This document shows, piece by piece, positions 5,132-9,164 of a stretch of 9,164 nucleotides of DNA. The position numbers were made by a program, and so were the translations under genes. This DNA is from Acidimicrobiia bacterium UBA6912. Its GTDB lineage: Bacteria; Actinomycetota; Acidimicrobiia; Spongiisociales; UBA5794. Where the stretch lies: NCBI GenBank assembly GCA_002450985.1, contig DKBA01000060.1, forward strand, positions 2,012 to 11,175. Direction: 5' to 3'. The first letter of the stretch is position 1. Each line of letters begins with the position of its first letter. The notes under the pieces are model-generated. The model ran no database searches, was not told where the DNA came from, and saw only the letters and a program-made list of their open reading frames with translations.

Positions 5132-7720
5132 AGACTCCTTGTGGCGGAGGGCGGCCTGGGCGGCGGCGAGGCGGGCGACGGGGAGGCGGGGCGGGCTGCA
5201 CGAGACGTAGTCGACGCCGACGAGATCGAAGAAGTCGATCGAGTCCGGGTCCCCACCCTGCTCGCCGCACACGCCGATGACGAGTCCCGGGTTCACGCTG
5301 CGGCCCGCCTCGATGGCGATCTCGATGAGCCGGCCGACGCCCTGCCGGTCCAAGGTGGTGAAGGGGTCGCGCTGCATGAGCCCGCGCTCGAGATACGTGC
5401 GGAGGAACGCCTCTTCGGCGTCGTCCCGGCTGATGCCGAGCGTCGTCTGGGTGAGATCGTTGGTGCCGAAGGAGAAGAAGTCCGACTCGAGGGCGAAGTC
5501 CGCGGCGGCGAGGGCGGCACGGGGCAGCTCGATCATGGTCCCCACCGTGACCTCGAGCTGGCGGCCGGCGTAATGCACTTCCTCGTCGATCATGTCCCGA
5601 ATGACGCGCAGCTCCTCCACGGTTCCGACGAGGGGGATCATCAGCTCCAGGCGGGGGTCGCCGCGGGCATCGAGCCGGCGCCGCACGGCCTCGAGAGCGG
5701 CCAGCACCTGCACTCGGTAGATCTCCGGGATGACGACGGCCAGCCTGACTCCGCGCAAGCCGAGCATGGGGTTGGACTCCGACCAGTGGTCCACGGCGGC
5801 CTGGAGCTGCTCGAGCTCGCTCGTGTCCTGCCCGGCTTCCCGCGCCCGGCGCAGCGCCGCATCGACCTCCCACCGATCGGGGAGGAACTCGTGGAGCGGT
5901 GGGTCGAGCAGGCGGACCACCACCGGCAGGCCGTCCATCGACTCCAGCAGCCGCTCGAAGTCGCCGATCTGGAGCTCCTCGAGCTCCTCGAGCGCCCGGG
6001 CACGCTCCTTGACGTCGTCGGTGAGGATCACCCGCCGCACGACCTCGAGCCTGCCCCCCGAGAACATGTACTCGGTACGGGCGAGACCGACGCCTTCTGC
6101 ACCCATCCGGCGCGCATGAGCTGCGGCGTCCGGCGTGTCGGCGTTGGCCCACACGTCGAGCCTGCGAAAGCGGTCCGCCCAGTCGAGGAGCTTCTCGAGC
6201 TCGGACGACGCCGTCGCCTCCTCGATGGCGAGGGCGCCTGCGTAGACGGCGCCGGTCGCTCCGTCGATCGTGATCGGGTCGCCCTCGCTCATCGCAACGG
6301 TGCCGAAGCGCACCGTGCGTCTCTCGGGATCGCACACCACGGCGGCGGCCCCGGTGACGGCCGGCGTGCCGGTGCCCCTCGCCGCAACGGCCGCGTGGGA
6401 CGTGGGGCCGCCATGGCTGGTGAGGACGCCGCGCGCGGCGATGACGCCGGCGAGATCCTCTGGTGTCGTCTCCCTCTTGACCAGGATCACGGCCTCTCCC
6501 CGCAGGGAAGCGGCAACCGCACGCTCGGCGTCGAGGACGATGCCGCCGCTCGCAGCGCCGGGCGATGCGGCCCCACCGCTGATGAGGGGAACGGCGGGAG
6601 TGCCGGGGGCGATCCGGGCGTGCAGCATCTCGTCGAGCCCATCGGGATCGATCCGCAGCACGGCCTCTTCTGCGGTGATCATGCCGGCCTCGGCCATGTC
6701 CACGGCGATCCGCACCGCCGCCCTGGCACTGCGCTCCCCGGGCCGCGCCTCGAGCACCCACAGGTCGCCACGTTCGCAAACGAAGTCGATGCGCATCATG
6801 TCGCGCTCGGCGCCCTCCAGATCACAGAGAATCGACAGCAGCTCGGCGTGGGTGGGGGGATCGCTCGTCGCCAGATCGTCGAGGCCCGGGTACACGGCGA
6901 CCGATGCCGGCCGGGAGGCGTTCCGGGTGAAGATGCCGGCGGGCCTCGGCGCCCCGTCCTGGGGGTCGCGGCTGAACGCAACGCCCGCACCCGATGCGGT
7001 GTCGGCGGACCCGAAGACCATGAGGTGGACGACGACGGACGTCCCTACGTCGTCGCTGATGCGGTTCCGTCTTCGGAAGGCACGAGCCGCCTCGTCGTCC
7101 CACGAGGCGAACACGGTCTCCATCGCCTCCTGGAGCTGGTCGAGGACACCCGGGGCGAGCGGGCGCTGCGATTCCTCGACGATGAGCTCCTGGAGCGCGA
7201 CGGCGTCCGCAGCCGGCCCATCGGGGTCGCGGCGTTGGTCGGCGCTGAGGATGGCATCGACCCGATGGAGTGGTACCCGGCGCGCCTCGGCTACGCCGCG
7301 CAGGAACCCGATGCGCACTCGCGCCGCGAACTCCGGCGAGTCCCACCGCGCCAGCGCCGCCAGCGATGTGTCGTTGACGCCGACGTGGAGCGCCCCCCCG
7401 AGGAGCGCCGCCATCGCCACCGGAGGGCTCGACCGCACCGAGAGGAGGAGTGGTCGCTCGGGATGTGCGGTGGCGAGCGACTCGACGGCGGCGACGACCT
7501 CCTCCCACATGCCTGCGGGGAACTCGCCGACCTCGAGAAAGCGCCGGCACGCGACATCGCTGACGGCGAAGCCCGGTGGCACCGGGACCCCGAGGCGGCG
7601 CAGTGTGGCCAGCGATCTGCCCCGCGCACCGAAGTGGCGCAAGGCATCCTCGGGCGGATTGGCGAGATCCCAGACGTAGTGCACGGTCGGCCTCGACGGT
7701 GGAGCGGGCGCAATCGACAT
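5108..7720 (-). CDS. Pyruvate, phosphate dikinase homologue with degenerate ATP-grasp domain
   Basis: 870 residues, matching PPDK length (about 874). The C-terminal half is canonical: phosphohistidine motif GGPTSHAAVAARG with His442; PEP/pyruvate barrel with GLARTEYMF (Arg548), RLLDPPLHEFLP (Arg603), LGLRGVRL, MIPLVGT, GTMIELPRA (Glu731), FFSFGTNDLTQTTLGISRDDA (Asn754, Asp755) and GVCGEQGGDP with catalytic Cys818. PEP synthase is excluded by these PPDK-type motifs. The N-terminal half is recognisable (VPVPPGF, VFASW, MVFG, GVAFSRDP) but eroded: GGKGA reads GARGR, SVRSGARVSMPGMMDT reads SVRSSPPVAMAALLGG, the NAQGED segment is lost, and by alignment from memory Asp321, Glu323 and Gln335 of the Clostridium enzyme become Arg310, Asp312 and Glu324. 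Normal PPDK interconverts ATP, phosphate and pyruvate with AMP, pyrophosphate and PEP; full activity is doubtful here. AGAGAG (7731-7726) is a modest ribosome site. The gene is convergent with bpa and divergent from whiB. Confidence 0.88.
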   Translation of the reverse strand: MSIAPAPPSRPTVHYVWDLANPPEDALRHFGARGRSLATLRRLGVPVPPGFAVSDVACRRFLEVGEFPAGMWEEVVAAVESLATAHPERPLLLSVRSSPPVAMAALLGGALHVGVNDTSLAALARWDSPEFAARVRIGFLRGVAEARRVPLHRVDAILSADQRRDPDGPAADAVALQELIVEESQRPLAPGVLDQLQEAMETVFASWDDEAARAFRRRNRISDDVGTSVVVHLMVFGSADTASGAGVAFSRDPQDGAPRPAGIFTRNASRPASVAVYPGLDDLATSDPPTHAELLSILCDLEGAERDMMRIDFVCERGDLWVLEARPGERSARAAVRIAVDMAEAGMITAEEAVLRIDPDGLDEMLHARIAPGTPAVPLISGGAASPGAASGGIVLDAERAVAASLRGEAVILVKRETTPEDLAGVIAARGVLTSHGGPTSHAAVAARGTGTPAVTGAAAVVCDPERRTVRFGTVAMSEGDPITIDGATGAVYAGALAIEEATASSELEKLLDWADRFRRLDVWANADTPDAAAHARRMGAEGVGLARTEYMFSGGRLEVVRRVILTDDVKERARALEELEELQIGDFERLLESMDGLPVVVRLLDPPLHEFLPDRWEVDAALRRAREAGQDTSELEQLQAAVDHWSESNPMLGLRGVRLAVVIPEIYRVQVLAALEAVRRRLDARGDPRLELMIPLVGTVEELRVIRDMIDEEVHYAGRQLEVTVGTMIELPRAALAAADFALESDFFSFGTNDLTQTTLGISRDDAEEAFLRTYLERGLMQRDPFTTLDRQGVGRLIEIAIEAGRSVNPGLVIGVCGEQGGDPDSIDFFDLVGVDYVSCSPPRLPVARLAAAQAALRHKESSRHAGVP

Positions 7721-7753
7721 TACATCTCTCTGGCGGAAACACCGATCCTGGCG

Positions 7754-7759
7754 TAACCT
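7754..7759 (+). promoter_or_regulatory. Candidate -10 (TAACCT) for the whiB-like gene
   Basis: TAACCT fits TAnnnT and is identical to the hexamer at 3151. It would give a leader of about 98 bases for whiB. The -35 region at 7731-7736 (TGGCGG) is poor. Confidence 0.3.
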
Positions 7760-7766
7760 GGCGATT

Positions 7767-7776
7767 CGCGATCGCG
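7767..7776. promoter_or_regulatory. 10-base perfect palindrome in the divergent gap
   Basis: CGCGATCGCG is its own reverse complement, about 46 bases before the dikinase-like start and 90 before whiB. It is a possible regulator site, though such GC palindromes also arise by chance. Confidence 0.25.
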
Positions 7777-7794
7777 GCGTTCCCCTTCATTCGA

Positions 7795-7820
7795 GGAACA
7801 AAGCTCGTCGTGTACGGGTT
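7795..7820 (+). promoter_or_regulatory. Possible ECF-sigma (SigR/SigH-like) promoter for whiB
   Basis: GGAAC at 7795-7799 and GTT at 7818-7820 are separated by 18 bases, matching the GGAA(C/T)-N16-19-GTT form known for SigR/SigH-type factors. Transcription would start near 7827 with a leader of about 37 bases. The same GGAAC is the right half of an inverted repeat with GTTCC at 7779-7783. Confidence 0.3.
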
Positions 7821-7830
7821 CATGAGAACC
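7817..7830. promoter_or_regulatory. Operator-like inverted repeat before whiB
   Basis: GGTTC and GAACC are perfect inverted repeats around ATGA. The site would overlap the -10/start region of the GGAAC-N18-GTT promoter, a position typical of a repressor or autoregulatory site. Confidence 0.3.
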
Positions 7831-7851
7831 TGGAGAGAAAAGCAACGAGGC

Positions 7852-7857
7852 AGGTGA
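7852..7857 (+). promoter_or_regulatory. Ribosome binding site of the whiB-like gene
   Basis: AGGTGA ends 6 bases before ATG 7864. The TGA within it also ends a tiny 11-codon reading frame that begins at ATG 7822. ATG 7864 is therefore preferred over the in-frame ATG at 7870. Confidence 0.65.
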
Positions 7858-7863
7858 CCAGCC

Positions 7864-8145
7864 ATGGTGATGGCGCTCAGCGACCTCATGTGGGAACCGG
7901 ATGAGGGATGGCGTGACGACGCAGCATGCGTCGGTACAGACGCAGATCTCTTCTTCCCCGTGGGCGAGGACGAGGAGGCAGCAGCGGCGGCGAAGGCCGT
8001 CTGCGAGGCGTGCCCCGTGCGCGAAGCCTGTCTGCGGTACGCCCTCGCCACCAACCAGACCGAAGGCGTGTGGGGCGGGATGACCGGCCCCGAACGACGC
8101 CGGCTCCGCCGCCGACTGCGCGAGCGCGAGCGCCGGGCCTCCTAG
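7864..8145 (+). CDS. WhiB-family [4Fe-4S] transcriptional regulator
   Basis: 93 residues with all WhiB hallmarks. Four cluster-binding cysteines, Cys22, Cys47, Cys50 and Cys56, are spaced C-X24-C-X2-C-X5-C. The turn GVWGG is at 68-72, followed by a strongly basic C-terminal tail (GPERRRLRRRLRERERR) that contacts DNA. FFPVG at 30-34 and the GVWGGM...ERR...RR run resemble WhiB1/WhmA-like members, but I would not assign a subtype. WhiB proteins occur only in Actinomycetota and their phages; they bind an oxygen- and NO-sensitive cluster and usually act with the principal sigma factor. The gene is divergent from the dikinase-like gene across 143 bases of palindrome-rich DNA and 17 bases upstream of the nuclease-like gene, probably in one transcript. 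The target genes are unknown. Confidence 0.95.
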   Translation: MVMALSDLMWEPDEGWRDDAACVGTDADLFFPVGEDEEAAAAAKAVCEACPVREACLRYALATNQTEGVWGGMTGPERRRLRRRLRERERRAS

Positions 8146-8162
8146 GGGGAATCCCGGGCGTC

Positions 8163-9143
8163 GTGCTCGTCTCGGTCGGCACCTTCAACCTGAACAATCT
8201 CTTCTCGCGTTGGAACTTCTCCGGTGCGATCGAGGAGATCGAGGCGGGAAACGGGCCCGTCGGAGCGGTGACCATCCGCTACGAGTTCACGGATACCGAC
8301 ACGTACTGGCTGCGGACCTTCCGCGGCCGCCTGGTCGAGGCGAAGGCGGCCGTCGACACGCAGCGCATCGCGGGCCGTATCAACGCGATGGATCTCGACG
8401 TGCTGGCCGTCCAGGAGGTCGAGAACATCGCGACGCTCCGTCAGTTCAACGCGGTGCACCTCGGCGGGCGGTATCCGCACCGGGTGCTCATCGAGGGCAA
8501 TGACCCGCGCTTCATCGATGTCGGGGTTCTCTCCAAGCTCCCCCTCGGCGGTATCACGTCGCATCAGACGGCCGTACACCCGTCACAGCCCGACGCGCGC
8601 GTGTTCGGCAGAGACCTGCTCGAGGTCGAGGTGCTCGACCCGCAACGGAGACGGCGTCTGTTCACCCTCTACGTCAACCACCTGAAGTCGCAGTTCGTGC
8701 CGTTCGACGAGGACCCGGTGGTGACGGGCGCCCGCAACGATGCACGGCGCAGGCTGCAGGCGGAGACCATCGCCCGGATCGTCGCCGAGCGGCAGCGGCC
8801 GGACGGCCGCTTCGTGATCCTCGGCGACATGAACGATGGCCCCGGGTCGGAGGCGCTGGCCCCGCTGCTCGAGATCGAAGGCAGGGCCTTGGTCGACGGG
8901 CTCGCCCTGCCCAACGAGACGCGCCCCGCCCCGGTCGACGGCAGCGGACCCGGCCCGATCGACACTCGCTGGACGCACCGCCACAAGCCCTCGGGGGAGC
9001 CGGCCCGTTATGAGCTGCTCGACCAGATCTGGCTCAGCCAGGCGATGGCCCCGCGCCTCTCCGGGGCATGGATCGACCGTCGCCTCCGCCTCACCGGCGA
9101 CGGCTCCGACCACGACCCCGCCTGGGTCGTGGTCGATGTGTGA
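8163..9143 (+). CDS. Endonuclease/exonuclease/phosphatase superfamily protein
   Basis: 326 residues from GTG 8163. The open frame extends further upstream but there overlaps whiB in another frame and shows no family similarity, while GTG 8163 leads straight into the conserved first strand GTFNLNNLF (Asn9, Asn11). AGGGGGA at 8144-8150 could be its ribosome site, though 12 bases is a long gap. Other EEP motifs follow in order: VQEVEN with metal ligand Glu85, VGVLSKLPL, YVNHLKSQ with His173, LGDMND with Asp222 and Asn224, and GSDHDP with catalytic Asp316-His317. This fold cleaves phosphodiesters in nucleic acids, lipids or nucleotides with Mg2+. The NLNNLF and NHLKS forms lean towards nuclease-like members, but the substrate is not determined. 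There is no signal peptide or membrane helix, so it is cytoplasmic. It lies 17 bases after whiB, and no hairpin follows the stop. Confidence 0.88.
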   Translation: MLVSVGTFNLNNLFSRWNFSGAIEEIEAGNGPVGAVTIRYEFTDTDTYWLRTFRGRLVEAKAAVDTQRIAGRINAMDLDVLAVQEVENIATLRQFNAVHLGGRYPHRVLIEGNDPRFIDVGVLSKLPLGGITSHQTAVHPSQPDARVFGRDLLEVEVLDPQRRRRLFTLYVNHLKSQFVPFDEDPVVTGARNDARRRLQAETIARIVAERQRPDGRFVILGDMNDGPGSEALAPLLEIEGRALVDGLALPNETRPAPVDGSGPGPIDTRWTHRHKPSGEPARYELLDQIWLSQAMAPRLSGAWIDRRLRLTGDGSDHDPAWVVVDV

Positions 9144-9164
9144 AGCCCGAATGATCCCCCCATC

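Noticed and set aside
4716..5210. Frames open across the hairpin array on both strands
   Set aside because: No start or ribosome site supports them, residues are low-complexity Pro/Ala/Gly/Arg, and the region is explained by inverted repeats.
5046..6779. 577-codon minus-strand frame overlapping the dikinase-like gene
   Set aside because: It is a frame-shifted shadow, very rich in Arg/Gly/Pro, with no domain similarity.
5141..7756. Open frame of 871 codons on the plus strand opposite the dikinase-like gene
   Set aside because: It mirrors the real gene codon for codon, as happens in GC-rich DNA. Its product is low-complexity (Arg, Gly, Glu, His) without motifs, while the minus strand carries a full set of PPDK signatures.
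7817..7830. LexA (SOS) box upstream of whiB
   Set aside because: The actinobacterial LexA site is GAAC-N4-GTTC; here the halves are in the opposite order (GTTC-N4-GAAC).
7926..8162. Upstream extension of the EEP-fold gene through whiB
   Set aside because: It is whiB read in another frame; conserved EEP sequence begins just after GTG 8163.

Overview
The window is a GC-rich piece of an actinobacterial chromosome. Three genes mark the lineage: a WhiB-family iron-sulfur regulator, a Bpa/PafE-type activator of the 20S proteasome, and an F420-dependent oxidoreductase of the Fgd family. Together with the GC content, these suggest Actinomycetota, possibly a deep branch such as Acidimicrobiia; that finer placement is inference. 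No RNA gene, CRISPR array, insertion sequence or phage gene is visible. Seven protein genes account for nearly all of the sequence.

Left part (1-3108): a membrane-anchored penicillin-acylase-family N-terminal nucleophile hydrolase is read leftward and runs off the left edge. A divergent gap of about 160 bases separates it from a rightward F420-dependent Fgd-family oxidoreductase. Middle (3109-4771): an eight-helix flippase-like membrane protein (LPG_synthase_TM/UPF0104 family) overlaps the start of the proteasome activator gene bpa/pafE, whose product ends in the proteasome-docking tail GQYL. These two genes look translationally coupled.

4772-5107 is a protein-free gap between convergent genes. 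It is packed with perfect inverted repeats. At least eight of them close on a three-base loop drawn from one set (TCC, GGA, TTC, GAA), and an 8-base inverted repeat brackets most of the array. This is the most unusual structure in the window.

Right part (5108-9143): a leftward gene for a pyruvate phosphate dikinase homologue keeps the phosphohistidine and PEP/pyruvate domains but has a badly eroded ATP-grasp half. It is divergent from a whiB-like gene, which is followed 17 bases later by an endonuclease/exonuclease/phosphatase-superfamily hydrolase. The divergent gap (7721-7863) holds several palindromes and two alternative promoter candidates.

Several genes are preceded by a TAnnnT hexamer (TAGGCT, TAACCT, TAAGCT, TAACCT) that fits the actinobacterial -10 element. 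In two cases it lies so close to the start codon that a leaderless transcript is likely. No single pathway links all the genes. The supportable functional units are flippase-like/bpa and whiB/nuclease.
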